Of a stretch of DNA of 64,000 nt, positions 27,750 to 38,485 are shown in pieces; position 1 is the first letter of the stretch; each line of letters opens with the position of its first letter. Made by a program: the position numbers and the translations under genes. The notes under the pieces were generated by a model. That model did not search any database and was not told where the DNA came from. It worked only from the letters and a program-made list of their open reading frames with translations. The DNA lies in NCBI GenBank assembly GCA_030157545.1, contig JAOAUN010000035.1, forward strand, positions 1 through 64,000, given 5' to 3'. The DNA is from Burkholderiaceae bacterium (GTDB lineage: Bacteria > Pseudomonadota > Gammaproteobacteria > Burkholderiales > Burkholderiaceae_D).

Positions 27750-29567
27750 TCAAGTCTTAACAACCGGCTCCACATTGCGCAGACGAATATGCAGCTCTTT
27801 CAACTGCTTCTCGTCGACTTCGCTAGGTGCCTGTGTCAGCAGACATTGCGCGCGCTGGGTTTTCGGGAAGGCGATTACGTCGCGAATCGATTCGGCACCG
27901 GTCATCATGGTGACGATACGATCCAGACCAAAGGCCAGACCGCCGTGCGGTGGTGCGCCATACTGCAGCGCGTCGAGCAGGAAGCCGAATTTGATCTGCG
28001 CTTCTTCGGCACCGATATTCAAGGCACGGAAGACTTTGCTCTGCACATCGGCGCGATGAATACGGACGGAGCCGCCGCCAAGTTCCCAACCGTTCAGAAC
28101 CATGTCATAGGCTTGTGCAATGGCGCGACCCGGATCGGTTTCGATGAAATCTTCGTGGCCTTGTTTCGGCGCAGTGAACGGGTGATGCAAGGCATTCCAG
28201 CGGCCGGCTTCTTCGTCATGCTCGAACATCGGGAAGTCGACCACCCACAATGGACGCCAGGTATCTTCGAACAAACCGTTTTTGCGACCGAAGTCGCTGT
28301 GACCAATTTTTACGCGCAAGGCGCCGATGGCGTCGTTCACCACTTTGGCTTTGTCGGCGCCGAAGAAAATCAAGTCACCGTTTTCGGCGCCGGTTTTTTC
28401 TATGATCTGCGCGAGTGCAGCGTCATGCAGGTTTTTGACGATCGGCGACTGCAAGCCATCACGCCCCTTGGACTTGTCATTGACCTTGATGTAGGCCAGA
28501 CCCTTTGCGCCGTAGATGGCAACGAACTGGGTGTAGGCATCGATTTCGGAACGCGGCATGCCGCCGTTTTCCATCGCACCGCCCGGAACGCGCAGGCCGA
28601 CCACGCGGCCGTTTTCCATATTCGCTGCACCGGCGAAGACTTTGAAGTCCACGTCTTTCATTACATCGGTCAGCTCGGTGAATTCGAGCTTGACGCGCAT
28701 GTCCGGCTTGTCGGAGCCATACATGCCCATCGCGGTGGCGAAGTCCATCACCGGGAATGGGTCCGGCAGATCAACGCCGAGTGCGTTCTTGAACACGAGG
28801 CGGATCATGCCTTCGAACATGTCGCGAATTTCCTGCTCGGACATGAAGGAGGTTTCACAGTCGATCTGGGTAAATTCAGGCTGACGGTCGGCGCGCAAGT
28901 CTTCGTCGCGAAAGCATTTGGTGATCTGGTAATAGCGATCGAAGTTAGCCACCATCAGCAATTGCTTGAACAATTGCGGCGATTGCGGGAGCGCAAAAAA
29001 ATGGCCGGCGTTTACGCGTGAAGGCACCAGATAATCGCGCGCGCCTTCAGGCGTGGACTTGGTCAGCATCGGTGTTTCGATATCGATGAAGCCATTGCCA
29101 TCCAAAAATTTACGCACTTCCATCGACACCTTGTAACGCAGGCGCAGGTTCTTCTGCATTTGCGGACGGCGCAGATCCAGCACGCGGTGCGTCAGGCGGG
29201 TAGTCTCGGAGAGGTTGTCGTCGTCAAGCTGGAACGGTGGCGTCACTGAAGCGTTGAGCACTTCGAGCTCATGGCACAGCACTTCGATCTTGCCGGAAGT
29301 GAGGTTGGCGTTGGTGGTGCCCTCTGGACGTGGACGCACGAGGCCGGTGATGCGCAGGCAGAATTCATTGCGCACCGCTTCCGCGTTGGCAAAGACATCA
29401 GCGCGATCCGGATCGCAGACGATTTGGACCAGACCTTCGCGGTCGCGCAAGTCGATGAAGATGACGCCGCCATGGTCGCGCCGGCGATGGACCCAGCCGC
29501 ACAGGCTGACGGTCTGGCCGAGCAGTTCTTCATTGGTTAGGCCGCAGTAGTGTGTTCGCATTGACAT
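27750..29567 (-). CDS. aspS: Aspartyl-tRNA synthetase (bacterial type)
   Basis: Class II synthetase charging tRNA-Asp. 605 residues, the bacterial length with a GAD insertion domain. The order seen is: OB-fold anticodon domain ([18 protein letters not shown]), class II motif 2 ([18 protein letters not shown]) and C-terminal motif 3 ([15 protein letters not shown]). The start at 29567 (MSMRTHYCG) has GGA 7 nt upstream; the frame is open to 29612, which would enter the DUF502 gene. Whether it also charges tRNA-Asn cannot be judged here. Confidence 0.95.
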   Translation of the reverse strand: MSMRTHYCGLTNEELLGQTVSLCGWVHRRRDHGGVIFIDLRDREGLVQIVCDPDRADVFANAEAVRNEFCLRITGLVRPRPEGTTNANLTSGKIEVLCHELEVLNASVTPPFQLDDDNLSETTRLTHRVLDLRRPQMQKNLRLRYKVSMEVRKFLDGNGFIDIETPMLTKSTPEGARDYLVPSRVNAGHFFALPQSPQLFKQLLMVANFDRYYQITKCFRDEDLRADRQPEFTQIDCETSFMSEQEIRDMFEGMIRLVFKNALGVDLPDPFPVMDFATAMGMYGSDKPDMRVKLEFTELTDVMKDVDFKVFAGAANMENGRVVGLRVPGGAMENGGMPRSEIDAYTQFVAIYGAKGLAYIKVNDKSKGRDGLQSPIVKNLHDAALAQIIEKTGAENGDLIFFGADKAKVVNDAIGALRVKIGHSDFGRKNGLFEDTWRPLWVVDFPMFEHDEEAGRWNALHHPFTAPKQGHEDFIETDPGRAIAQAYDMVLNGWELGGGSVRIHRADVQSKVFRALNIGAEEAQIKFGFLLDALQYGAPPHGGLAFGLDRIVTMMTGAESIRDVIAFPKTQRAQCLLTQAPSEVDEKQLKELHIRLRNVEPVVKT

Positions 29568-29568
29568 A

Positions 29569-30201
29569 TCATTTTCCAGTTTTTTCAGTATGCAGTTCGG
29601 TTTTCGGAGCATGCAGCGGTGGCGCTACGACGCCCATTGAGACGATATATTTCAAAGCTTCATCCACGTTCATGTCCAGTTCAATAGTTTCGCTGCGCAA
29701 CAGCATCAGGAAAAATCCCGAGGTCGGGTTCGGCGTGGTCGGCACATAGACGCTGACATAATCGCCCTGCAAATGGTTTTTGACATCGCCGCCCGGCACG
29801 CCGGTCAGAAAGGCAATGGTCCATGAACCCTGACGCGGATACTGCACCAGCAAGGCTTTGCGAAACGCATTGCCCGAAGACGAAAACAAGGTGTCGGAGA
29901 CTTGCTTGACGCTGGAATAAATCGAGTTCACCACCGGGATGCGATTGAGCAGATGCTCCCACATCAGCAACAGGCGGTTACCCAGAAAATTTCGCGTGAA
30001 TAGCCCGGTCAGAAAAACAATCAGCAACGTCAGTATCGTGCCCAGACCCGGCAGAGTGAAACCAAACAAAGACTCCGGCCGCCATTTTTCCGGCATCAGC
30101 AACAATGACTGATCCAGGGTGCCAACGATCAAGTTCAGCACCCACAGCGTAATGGCCAGCGGGACAAGGACGAGCAGACCGGTAATAAAGTATTTGCGCA
30201 T
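29569..30201 (-). CDS. DUF502 family inner-membrane protein
   Basis: 210 residues with two strong N-terminal membrane segments at about 5-27 and 52-72, then a soluble domain with the conserved [14 protein letters not shown] motif. Function is unknown for the family. It lies 15 bp after the FmdB-like gene and stops 2 bp before the aspS start, so the three form one transcript, an order often seen in betaproteobacteria. Confidence 0.9.
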   Translation of the reverse strand: MRKYFITGLLVLVPLAITLWVLNLIVGTLDQSLLLMPEKWRPESLFGFTLPGLGTILTLLIVFLTGLFTRNFLGNRLLLMWEHLLNRIPVVNSIYSSVKQVSDTLFSSSGNAFRKALLVQYPRQGSWTIAFLTGVPGGDVKNHLQGDYVSVYVPTTPNPTSGFFLMLLRSETIELDMNVDEALKYIVSMGVVAPPLHAPKTELHTEKTGK

Positions 30202-30216
30202 AGATAGAACCAGATT

Positions 30217-30531
30217 TCAGCTCGCCGTTGGCGTGCTGTCACTACTAGCAACGGCCGGCGCCGCGCTGACCTCGGTCTTGGCGCTCGCAGCAGGGGCGCT
30301 CTCGGACTTGGCACCCTCCGCTACAGCGGGAGCAGAAGTGGCGCCAGCGCCACCACGAAAATCGGTGACATACCAGCCACTACCTTTCAATTGGAAGCCG
30401 GCGGCGGTCAATTGTTTCTTGAAGGCCGGCTTGCCACAGGCGAGACAATCCGTCAGCGGCGCGTCGGATATTTTTTGCAAAACATCCTTGGCAAAACCAC
30501 AGGCTTCGCATCGATAAGCATAAATTGGCAT
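30217..30531 (-). CDS. FmdB-type zinc-ribbon protein
   Basis: 104 residues. The N-terminal zinc ribbon has Cys8, Cys11, Cys29 and Cys32 in CEAC and CLAC pairs, followed by GSGWYVTDF, which is characteristic of this putative regulator family. The last 45 residues are a low-complexity Ala/Ser/Glu tail, as in homologues. GGGGGAG lies 3-8 nt before the ATG. The molecular role is not known; in methylotrophs relatives sit with formamidase genes. Confidence 0.9.
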   Translation of the reverse strand: MPIYAYRCEACGFAKDVLQKISDAPLTDCLACGKPAFKKQLTAAGFQLKGSGWYVTDFRGGAGATSAPAVAEGAKSESAPAASAKTEVSAAPAVASSDSTPTAS

Positions 30532-30609
30532 GACTCCCCCTGCAAAATTCGGAAAACCTTGAATTATAAAGGGTTTTGCCGACAGGATCGTGTCTGCCTG
30601 AGTGCTGAT

Positions 30610-32037
30610 TCAGGCAATAACTGCCGGTGTTTTATGCCATTGCGGTGCCAGCGAGCCAATCAGCATGCCGGCAAACGCGGCCAGCAGACCGACTAATTGC
30701 GGCGGCCAGATCGAATCCGCACCGAATTTTTCCATCAAAAGCCAGGACGTGAGGCCGCCCAATACCGAGACCAGCGCGCCCTGCGTAGTCGCGCGCGACC
30801 AGTACAAGCCTGCCACCAGCGGGATAAACGCCCCTACCAGCGGCACCTTATAAGCATTGCCAACCATCTCATAAATCGGCATGCCCTGCGACGCCAAGGC
30901 AAAACCAGTGACGGCAACGGTGAAACAGATCACCACCAGACGCGTTGTCAGCAGCAGTTGACGGTCATTCATCGGGATGAATTCGCGCAAAATATTTTCA
31001 GTCAGCGTGATGCTGGGCGCCAGCAAAGTACCGCTGGCAGTCGACATGATGGCAGACAGCAGCGCGCCAAAGAACATGATCTGCGCCGCGATTGGCGTGT
31101 GATTCAGAATCAGCGTCGGCAAGATCATTTGCGCATCGTCCTTGATCAGCGATGCAAACATTGCCGGATCAATCAGCTGCGCCGAATAAGCAAGGAACAT
31201 GGGAATGAAGGCAAAGACGAAATACAGTGAGCCGCCTGCTATTGCGCCCGTCATGGAAATGGTTTCGGTGCGCGCCGACATCACGCGCTGAAAAACGTCC
31301 TGCTGCGGAATCGAGCCAAACATGATGGTGACTGCCGCACCGGCAAAGGCCAGCAACTCGGGCGCGGTCAATGCAGGCCAGAACTCCAGCTTGCCGGCGT
31401 CCGCTGCATGCGCAATGACCACGTGCGCCCCACCGACCATGCCGGAGACCAGATAAGAAATGTACAGCATACCCGTGACAATGATCGTCATCTGGAAAAA
31501 ATCTGTCAGTGCAACTGACCACATGCCGCCAAACAGCGTATAGACCAGCACAATGGCAGCGCCGATCATCATGCCGTTGGCTGTGCTGATCGCGCCCTGA
31601 GACAGCACGCTGAAAACCAGACCGAGCGCGGTGATCTGGGCCGAGACCCAGCCCAGATAAGAAATGACGATACAGAGGGAGACAATGATTTCGACTGCAC
31701 GGTTATAGCGTTGCTTATAAAAGTCGCCAATCGTCAGCAGATTCATCCGGTACAGTTTGCGGGCAAAAAACAGTCCGACCAGAATCAGGCAAAGCGACGC
31801 GCCGAACGGATCTTCAATCACACCGCGCAAGCCCTGATCCGCAAATTTGGCGGGAATGCCCAGCACGGTTTCAGAGCCGAACCAGGTGGCGAATACGGTG
31901 GCGATCACTATGTAAAGAGGCAGCGAGCGGCCTGCATTGGCATAGTCAGAGGAATTATTCACCCGACGCGCGGCAATCAAGCCAATCGCCACCGACACCA
32001 GCAGGTAAAGACCGACGAACGTCACCAGCGTATTCAT
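30610..32037 (-). CDS. Sodium:solute symporter family transporter
   Basis: 475 residues with about 13 membrane segments and SSF family features: the DYANAGRSLP motif after the first segment, then FATWFGSETVLGIP, and IPQQDVFQRVMSARTE in the middle. It takes up an organic solute with Na+, but the substrate cannot be told from sequence. GGAGA lies 5 nt before the ATG. It stands alone between ubiB and fmdB. Confidence 0.88.
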   Translation of the reverse strand: MNTLVTFVGLYLLVSVAIGLIAARRVNNSSDYANAGRSLPLYIVIATVFATWFGSETVLGIPAKFADQGLRGVIEDPFGASLCLILVGLFFARKLYRMNLLTIGDFYKQRYNRAVEIIVSLCIVISYLGWVSAQITALGLVFSVLSQGAISTANGMMIGAAIVLVYTLFGGMWSVALTDFFQMTIIVTGMLYISYLVSGMVGGAHVVIAHAADAGKLEFWPALTAPELLAFAGAAVTIMFGSIPQQDVFQRVMSARTETISMTGAIAGGSLYFVFAFIPMFLAYSAQLIDPAMFASLIKDDAQMILPTLILNHTPIAAQIMFFGALLSAIMSTASGTLLAPSITLTENILREFIPMNDRQLLLTTRLVVICFTVAVTGFALASQGMPIYEMVGNAYKVPLVGAFIPLVAGLYWSRATTQGALVSVLGGLTSWLLMEKFGADSIWPPQLVGLLAAFAGMLIGSLAPQWHKTPAVIA

Positions 32038-32132
32038 GCATTCTCCGCGTCATGAAGAAGGGATTCAGAAAAAATTTGCGCTGATTATAACGAGAAAATA
32101 GCGCGGCAAAATAGCTGCCGATAATGCCAGCA

Positions 32133-33701
32133 CTATTCGGCGACCCACCTCATCAATAGCTGCACCAGAAATACGCCCGCAATCATACCGCCACCAAAAT
32201 ACACCGCAATGCCCAGCAATAGATTGGTACGCTTTTGCTCAAGCAGCAATCTGGCTAGCAGCGCAGACTGATCATCCTGCCTGGGCGCTGCGCTGGCCAG
32301 CAATGCCTGCTGCAATAAACGCGGGAGCTGCGGCAGAATTTGTCCGAAATGCGGCGCTTCGATTTTCAGGCGGTCGATAAAGCCGCGCACGCCGATCTGC
32401 TCGCTCATCCAGCTCTCGAGAAAAGGCTTGGCGGTTTGCCACAGATCGAGCTCGGGATCGAGCTGACGACCCAAGCCTTCAATATTGAGCAAGGTCTTTT
32501 GCAGCAGCACCAGTTGCGGCTGGACTTCGATATTGAAACGGCGCGAAGTCTGGAACAGCCGCAGCAGCACCTGGCCGAATGAAATCTGACTGAGCGGCCT
32601 GTCAAAAATTGGTTCGCAACAGGCGCGTACCGCGGCTTCGAGTTCATCGACGCGGGTTTCTTTCGGCGCCCAGCCGGATTCAATATGGGCTTGCGCCACG
32701 CGCTTGTAGTCGCGCTGGAAAAACGCGAGGAAGTTTTGCGACAAGTAGTCTTTGTCATAATCTGTCAGCGTGCCGACGATGCCGAAGTCGAGTGCAATGT
32801 AACGGCCGAGCGTGACCGGCGCCGTCGAGACCAGAATATTCCCGGGATGCATATCGGCGTGGAAGAAGCCGTCACGAAACACCTGCGTGAAGAAAATTTC
32901 TACGCCTTCGCGCGAGAGTTTTTTCAGATCGACACCGGCCTCGGCCAGCCTGGCTGTTTGCGAAATCGGTATGCCATACATACGCTCCATCACGATCACG
33001 GAAGACGAGCAATAGTCCCAGAACATTTCCGGCACCAGCAGCAAATTTGACTTGGAAAAATTGCGCCGCAACTGACTGGCGTTTGCGGCCTCGCGCATCA
33101 GGTCGAGTTCGTCATGCAAATATTTATCGAACTCGGCCACCACTTCACGCGGCTTTAAACGACGACCATCCACCCACAGGCGCTCAACCCAGCCGGCGAC
33201 GATATGCATGAGTGCCACGTCCTCGGCTATGGCGGCGTGTACGCCGGGGCGCAATACTTTGACTGCGACTTCGGTGCCGTCTTTCAGTGTCGCAAAATGC
33301 ACCTGCGCGATAGAGGCCGAAGCCACCGGCTCGCGCACGAAGCTGCCAAACAATTGATCCGGATGCTGACCCAGTGCACGGGTAATTTCTTCAACCGCCA
33401 AATCGGAAGAGAAAGGCGGCACCCTATCCTGCAGCAAGGCGAGCTGGTCGGCAATATCAGCCGGCAGCAGATCGCGTCGGGTGGACAGCACCTGCCCTAA
33501 CTTGACAAAGATCGGGCCCAGTTCTTCGAGCGCACGGCGCAGACGTTCGCCGCGTGGCGCGGTGATATCGCGCCCGAAGATTAAACCTGACAATGCGCGT
33601 AAACGCGGCGAAGCGCTGGAGCCGGATAAGGCAATTTCATCGAGTCCGTAGCGTAATGCGACCCGGAGTATTTTCAGTGCGCGTGGCAATTTAAAGATCA
33701 T
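32133..33701 (-). CDS. ubiB: UbiB, atypical kinase/ATPase for ubiquinone biosynthesis
   Basis: 522 residues. The ADCK/UbiB signatures are visible: the KxGQ motif in [17 protein letters not shown], the Ala-rich nucleotide loop in [14 protein letters not shown], and the DFG-like [10 protein letters not shown]-terminal membrane hairpin lies in the last 40 residues. It supports extraction or handling of ubiquinone intermediates in the inner membrane. It overlaps ubiJ by ATGA, forming the ubiE-ubiJ-ubiB operon. Confidence 0.95.
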   Translation of the reverse strand: MIFKLPRALKILRVALRYGLDEIALSGSSASPRLRALSGLIFGRDITAPRGERLRRALEELGPIFVKLGQVLSTRRDLLPADIADQLALLQDRVPPFSSDLAVEEITRALGQHPDQLFGSFVREPVASASIAQVHFATLKDGTEVAVKVLRPGVHAAIAEDVALMHIVAGWVERLWVDGRRLKPREVVAEFDKYLHDELDLMREAANASQLRRNFSKSNLLLVPEMFWDYCSSSVIVMERMYGIPISQTARLAEAGVDLKKLSREGVEIFFTQVFRDGFFHADMHPGNILVSTAPVTLGRYIALDFGIVGTLTDYDKDYLSQNFLAFFQRDYKRVAQAHIESGWAPKETRVDELEAAVRACCEPIFDRPLSQISFGQVLLRLFQTSRRFNIEVQPQLVLLQKTLLNIEGLGRQLDPELDLWQTAKPFLESWMSEQIGVRGFIDRLKIEAPHFGQILPQLPRLLQQALLASAAPRQDDQSALLARLLLEQKRTNLLLGIAVYFGGGMIAGVFLVQLLMRWVAE

Positions 33702-34270
33702 GCACGCTCCAGCAACTGAATGCGCTTGGCCAGACGTTCGGCATCATCGCGCAGGGTCGCGACCCCGGCCGCAAAATCCTCAGCAACCTGTTTATGCAGC
33801 AGCATCGGATTTTCTTCGAGCAGATACTCAGCCATATTCTCAGCGAGTTTTTTTCCGGTAGATTGCATACTGTCCAAAGTGACACGCGCCGTTTGGACGA
33901 TACGCACCGCGGCGATATCACCTACTAGTGGCGTCAGGTCTTCTTCGGCCTCCCAGCGCAGATTATTGGCAATCTGTGAAATGGTGTTGGCGAAGTCGGC
34001 GTCGCCTTCTATCTTCACATAAGAAAATGCGCGCGTGCGATTGGCCAGTATTTGCGGCAAGTCGGCGGGCTTGATGCGGATGGTGACGCTCGCATTTTCG
34101 TCATGCCCTGCTTCGAGCAGGCCGTCGGCTGCCACTCTTAATCGCAAATCAAAAAAACCGGTGGCGATGCAGGCGGTTTTGCCGGCATGCGCCGCGAGCG
34201 CAGCTTGCAGCACGGGCTGACGAGACAATAAATGGTTGATGGCAGCAGCAACCGCTGCCAGCAAACTCAA
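33698..34270 (-). CDS. ubiJ: UbiJ, SCP2-domain ubiquinone accessory factor
   Basis: 190 residues. The N-terminal SCP2-like lipid-binding domain (about 20-110) is followed by a helical C-terminal region. UbiJ binds polyprenyl intermediates as part of the Ubi metabolon with UbiK. Identity rests on domain content plus its place between ubiE and ubiB, with 4-bp overlaps on both sides. Confidence 0.88.
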   Translation of the reverse strand: MSLLAAVAAAINHLLSRQPVLQAALAAHAGKTACIATGFFDLRLRVAADGLLEAGHDENASVTIRIKPADLPQILANRTRAFSYVKIEGDADFANTISQIANNLRWEAEEDLTPLVGDIAAVRIVQTARVTLDSMQSTGKKLAENMAEYLLEENPMLLHKQVAEDFAAGVATLRDDAERLAKRIQLLERA

Positions 34271-34998
34271 AGCTTGACTCCGATATGCAGTGCGGCAACG
34301 CCAGCAGTCAGGTTGAAGTAATCCACCCGCTCCAGACCTGCGTCTTGCATCATCGTCTTCAGGGTTTCCTGATCCGGATGCATACGTATCGACTCGGCCA
34401 GATAGCGGTAGCTGTCGGCGTCATTCGCAATTTTCTGGCCCAGCCATGGCAACACCTTGAACGAATAAATATCGTAAGGTTTTTGCAAGGGCGCGGCGAC
34501 CTTGGAGAATTCCAGCACCAGCAATTTGCCGCCGGGTTTTAATACGCGGCGCATCTCGGCCAGCGCCTGATCCTTGTGCGTCATGTTGCGCAGGCCGAAA
34601 GCAACCGACACGCGATCAAAGTAATTATCCGGAAAAGGCAGCTTCTCGGCATCGCATAGCAGGGTCGGCAGCAGCATGCCCTCGTTAAGCAAGCGATTGC
34701 GACCTTCGCGCAGCATCGACTCATTAATGTCGGTCAGCCAGACTTCACCGGAAGGCCCCGCTTTTTTCGCAAACGCACGCGCCAGGTCGCCGGTGCCGCC
34801 GGCAATATCGAGCACCTTGAAGCCGGGGCGTATGCCTGCCTGCGCAATCGTAAAGGCTTTCCAGACTCTATGCAGACCGGCCGACATCAGATCATTCATG
34901 ACATCGTATTTGGCGGCGACAGAGTGAAAAACTTGCGCGACCTTACCGGCTTTTTCTTCTTCGGCAACGGTCTGGAAACCAAAATGGGTCTGGGTCAT
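34267..34998 (-). CDS. ubiE: UbiE, ubiquinone/menaquinone C-methyltransferase
   Basis: SAM-dependent methyltransferase of 243 residues. Visible motifs are the N-terminal [25 protein letters not shown], the SAM motif [12 protein letters not shown], and the [10 protein letters not shown] signature. It is the first gene of ubiE-ubiJ-ubiB. A DUF971 gene usually sits immediately upstream in the same direction in related genomes; here a divergent ankyrin gene intervenes. Confidence 0.96.
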   Translation of the reverse strand: MTQTHFGFQTVAEEEKAGKVAQVFHSVAAKYDVMNDLMSAGLHRVWKAFTIAQAGIRPGFKVLDIAGGTGDLARAFAKKAGPSGEVWLTDINESMLREGRNRLLNEGMLLPTLLCDAEKLPFPDNYFDRVSVAFGLRNMTHKDQALAEMRRVLKPGGKLLVLEFSKVAAPLQKPYDIYSFKVLPWLGQKIANDADSYRYLAESIRMHPDQETLKTMMQDAGLERVDYFNLTAGVAALHIGVKL

Positions 34999-35033
34999 GG
35001 CAGGGAATATCCGGAAAGCCTAGGGAAAAACGC

Positions 35034-35039
35034 ATTATA
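35034..35039 (-). promoter_or_regulatory. Candidate -10 element of the ubiE operon
   Basis: Minus-strand TATAAT, a perfect consensus, 36 bp upstream of the ubiE start. A -35 CTGAGT at a 16-bp spacing matches only 3 of 6 bases. It would supply ubiE-ubiJ-ubiB with its own promoter now that the gene upstream points the other way. The rest of the 283-bp gap to the ankyrin gene holds only a 70-codon minus-strand GTG frame (35098-35310) that I do not call as a gene. Confidence 0.5.
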
Positions 35040-35281
35040 CAAGTCTCTCTATTGGACTCAGGTGCGCGCTACGAATTGAACTTTATAAAAAAACTCCCTA
35101 CTTATTCCCTCCTGCGGACGACTGCCCATCGCCGACCATGAGCTGCAACTGCGAAAGGCGATCCGGCAGCCTGGCAGCGGATGCGTTCTGCCCTTTTTTA
35201 TTGAGCTTGGTACTGGAAATTTGAACTTGGCTCTTGCTTGCGGGGGTGGCTCCGCTTTGAAACTTATGAAAGTCGAACTTT

Positions 35282-38200
35282 ATGCTTACCCCCACTTCTG
35301 CAAGCAGCACAAATAAAAATCGCTCTCAGGCACCTGAGAATACCGACCCGATACCACTCGATCAACGTCCTTTGGAAGCCAGCGAACAAGCAAAAACTTC
35401 GCCGCGCATGCGTCAGCCGCCTGTTTGTAATGAGGAAGACGGTATGGAAGTCGATGTCGCAAGTGATGACGAAAGGAGCGGCGAGGAGAACGGCGAAAAA
35501 TCAACCCTGAGAAACAAGCGCGTTCGTCCCGACAGCATGTCAATGGCGGATCATGAAGAACCGAAGTTCAAGCGGGCACGAACTCAGGAAGAACCTTCAC
35601 CCAAAACGCAGCAGACCGAACAAACCTTCCCTGCTTCATCGTCAGCCTCCGACACGAAAGCTGTTGACTCTCCATCGAAAGAACTGAGCACTTCTATGGT
35701 CTTACGGCCTGTTGCTCTGACGGCGCGGACAACGCTAACCAAAGACGAAGCAGAAAGCATCATTATTTTTCAAGGTCCTAAAGAAAAACCTGCTTGCAGA
35801 CTTATTTTTGGAGAATCGCAACTTGAATGGCCGGCGGGATATGCGTTACTGCGGGTCCCGAATTTACGTCCGGCTATCGAAGTACTCATTAATGATTGCA
35901 ATGCCTGCCTGCTTTACCAAGGTGATTACTACCCTTCGCTCATTTTGCTCACACCTGACTCAGACAAAAAACAGTTCACGCAAGGCTTGATCCAGTACCA
36001 GCGCTTCGAGGCCGCACCTGAGACTGATTCGGAAGACGATGAGGACGGAGAAAATCAAATCACTACGGCGTTGATGATCGCTGCCGATTGGGGCGATGTA
36101 TCCGTGACGCGTGCCCTGCTTGATCAAGGCGCAAATCCGAATGCAAAAAATCGATCCGGCAGTACTGCGTTAATGCTGGCCTCTGAGCGCGGGCATTTGC
36201 CGATTATCAGGATGCTGATACTTCATCGTCTTACTGATGCCACGCTGACGGACAATAATAGTTTTGATGCTTTGTGCTACGCGGCACAAAATGGTAGTGC
36301 GGATGCCTGTACATTACTCATGAGTTTTGGCGGCGTGGCCATTCAGTGGCGCATGGACTCTCATCCGCTACTGATCGCGGCTGCAGCAGGACACACCAAA
36401 GTGTGCAAGCTGTTCATCGAGCGAAATGTCGAAGTCGATCTGGAAAATTCAGAAAAGAAGACTGCGCTGATGCTGGCAGCAGAGAATGATCATATGGAAT
36501 GTTGCCGCATGCTTATGGAGAACGGCGCGGATCCCGGACGTATCAACGCACTCGGCGATTCGCCCCTGAAAGTCGCATGCATGAACGGCAACCTTAATTT
36601 ATTCAACTTGCTGATAGAAAAAGGGGCTGTAGTCAACAGCAAAAAGTACTCGGCTCCACCATTGAACTGTGCCGTGTCAATAAACCATACGGCTATAATT
36701 CTACGACTCATCGAATTGCAGGCAAACCTGGAGGCGACCGGGCCAGACGAATTCACGGCGCTCAGTCTGGCTTGCTATCTAGAGCACGAAGAAGCGGCCA
36801 TGCTGCTGCTAAAAGCCGGCGCGAACCCTTATCAACAAGTCTTTCCCTTTGAAACTGCATTTGCGCTTGCCGCCAAATCTGGCATGGACCAAGCCTTGTC
36901 TTTCATGCTTAACCAGAATCCCCGGCCAGCTCGCAAAGCCGCCATCGGCTACCCGGCGCTGATGCTAGCGATCCAATCCGGGCAATACTCAACGGTACAC
37001 CTTCTGCTGCAGGCAAAAATCCCCGTTGATATGCCGACCATAAATTTAACCGCGCATTACCCTCCTCTGCTGAACATACTCCTGAGTACATGGCTACCTA
37101 ACATTCAAGAGTTATTACATTTGCTTCTGAAAAATGGCGCACCCTGGAATCATAGCGATAACTCGGGCAACGATGCATTGATGCTAGCTGCATTAAATTT
37201 AAATATAAACGCCATCGCCATGCTACTTGAGCATGGCGCTGTGATTGGCCAGCGCAACATTTTTAGTAATAATGCATTACAAATAAGCATAAATAAGCTT
37301 GAAGAGATGCTGGACAACGGCAGTACCCCTCCCTCTGAATCAGAATTTATATGCTTATCTTTGTTGATTGAGAAAGCCAGACGTCAGCCTGACTGGATCA
37401 GCTTGCGTAGCACTACTACCAAGACATTGCGGCACCGCGTGACGCGTGAATTGCTTTGGCAACAAAGCACATGGCAGATTTCAAATTACAAATTATCCTT
37501 TGAATTCCAACCGGAGCCGATTAACCGCGCATCCCTCCCTCAATTCATCCAATCATTGGCAAACCTCGATACGAAGGAATGGGATATCGAAGACATAGAA
37601 TTGCAGCTACAAACATTGCTTGTACCTATACCAGCGATCGACTTCCTGCTGCCCTACTTCAGGGCGCTACCTGCCATGAAAAACAAGCTGTTCATTTCAT
37701 TAGACGCTCCGCGCGCACAGGAAAACCTGGGACGCTCACTTGCCATTGGAATGATCGCCACAATGGAAAAGTTACTGGTGAAAGCTCATCTTCATCTGAT
37801 CAGCGCTCCGTATGAGGTCATGGCTGATGCAGCCATCAAACCTGCTCTGATCGGCAATGCGACTGACAAAATATCGTCAATCGTTGAGTGGGGGATTCAG
37901 TGCGAGAGCCAGATGATAACGCCCGCGTTTGAATATCTTTTCGACTCTTGTCTGCAATTCACGCTACAACCCCATCTTACCCCTGAGCTTTCATTGGAAT
38001 TCGCCCCTGAGCCCGGCATGATTGCGACGCAATTGATGGCGATGTGCATTTACCCCGCGTTAGCGGAGGCCATCGATGCCGGCTGGCGGCAAAGCTGGAT
38101 CGAGATCTGCAACGAGCTATCCGCCACATCATCTTCGTCGCGTGCCAGCGCGACATTAGAGAAAGACAGAACGAAGTCAGGCTCGAATAGCCACGCCGAA

Positions 38201-38485
38201 GAATTTTCTTTCTTGGATTTTCTGGAATCCGACAACTCCATGTACGCCAGCGTTTTCACGACACTCAGCGAGCGGCAGTCAGATCAGCTATTCCAGAGAT
38301 TCAGGAAAGCGATGGCGTCGATCGTTGACTCGCGGAATATTTTGGTCTTGCCTGATGCGACAACTGAAGTCGCCGGAATTTACGCTGAATTGATGCACAG
38401 GCAAGTCTATATGCTTGCGCAGTTTGCCAGAGAGGGCGCTGTGACCAAGCCCGCAGCGAACAAACCGGCGTCAGCTTCAATGTGA
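35282..38485 (+). CDS. Ankyrin-repeat protein 2 with NLS-like N-terminus, possible effector
   Basis: 1067 residues. Residues 1-150 are low complexity: an acidic run (DDERSGEENGE, 62-72), and two basic clusters, KR at 79-80 and KFKRAR at 95-100, spaced like a bipartite nuclear localisation signal. Residues 150-245 form a small globular stretch of unknown type, then a second acidic run (DSEDDEDGE). Ankyrin repeats, about twelve, span 259-660 (TTALMIAADWGDVSVTRALL and STALMLASERGHLPIIRMLI are the first two). The last 400 residues are helical and unlike any family I recognise. No signal peptide or membrane segment is seen. The start ATG at 35282 follows an in-frame stop closely and lacks a clear ribosome site, so the N-terminus is somewhat uncertain. 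The base composition looks poorer in GC than its neighbours by eye. It runs opposite to the ubi genes and its stop overlaps the DUF971 gene by 9 bp. Function unknown. Confidence 0.85.
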   Translation: MLTPTSASSTNKNRSQAPENTDPIPLDQRPLEASEQAKTSPRMRQPPVCNEEDGMEVDVASDDERSGEENGEKSTLRNKRVRPDSMSMADHEEPKFKRARTQEEPSPKTQQTEQTFPASSSASDTKAVDSPSKELSTSMVLRPVALTARTTLTKDEAESIIIFQGPKEKPACRLIFGESQLEWPAGYALLRVPNLRPAIEVLINDCNACLLYQGDYYPSLILLTPDSDKKQFTQGLIQYQRFEAAPETDSEDDEDGENQITTALMIAADWGDVSVTRALLDQGANPNAKNRSGSTALMLASERGHLPIIRMLILHRLTDATLTDNNSFDALCYAAQNGSADACTLLMSFGGVAIQWRMDSHPLLIAAAAGHTKVCKLFIERNVEVDLENSEKKTALMLAAENDHMECCRMLMENGADPGRINALGDSPLKVACMNGNLNLFNLLIEKGAVVNSKKYSAPPLNCAVSINHTAIILRLIELQANLEATGPDEFTALSLACYLEHEEAAMLLLKAGANPYQQVFPFETAFALAAKSGMDQALSFMLNQNPRPARKAAIGYPALMLAIQSGQYSTVHLLLQAKIPVDMPTINLTAHYPPLLNILLSTWLPNIQELLHLLLKNGAPWNHSDNSGNDALMLAALNLNINAIAMLLEHGAVIGQRNIFSNNALQISINKLEEMLDNGSTPPSESEFICLSLLIEKARRQPDWISLRSTTTKTLRHRVTRELLWQQSTWQISNYKLSFEFQPEPINRASLPQFIQSLANLDTKEWDIEDIELQLQTLLVPIPAIDFLLPYFRALPAMKNKLFISLDAPRAQENLGRSLAIGMIATMEKLLVKAHLHLISAPYEVMADAAIKPALIGNATDKISSIVEWGIQCESQMITPAFEYLFDSCLQFTLQPHLTPELSLEFAPEPGMIATQLMAMCIYPALAEAIDAGWRQSWIEICNELSATSSSSRASATLEKDRTKSGSNSHAEEFSFLDFLESDNSMYASVFTTLSERQSDQLFQRFRKAMASIVDSRNILVLPDATTEVAGIYAELMHRQVYMLAQFAREGAVTKPAANKPASASM

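Noticed and set aside
27666..29021. 451-codon plus-strand frame opposite aspS
   Set aside because: Antisense shadow; aspS is complete and conserved on the other strand.
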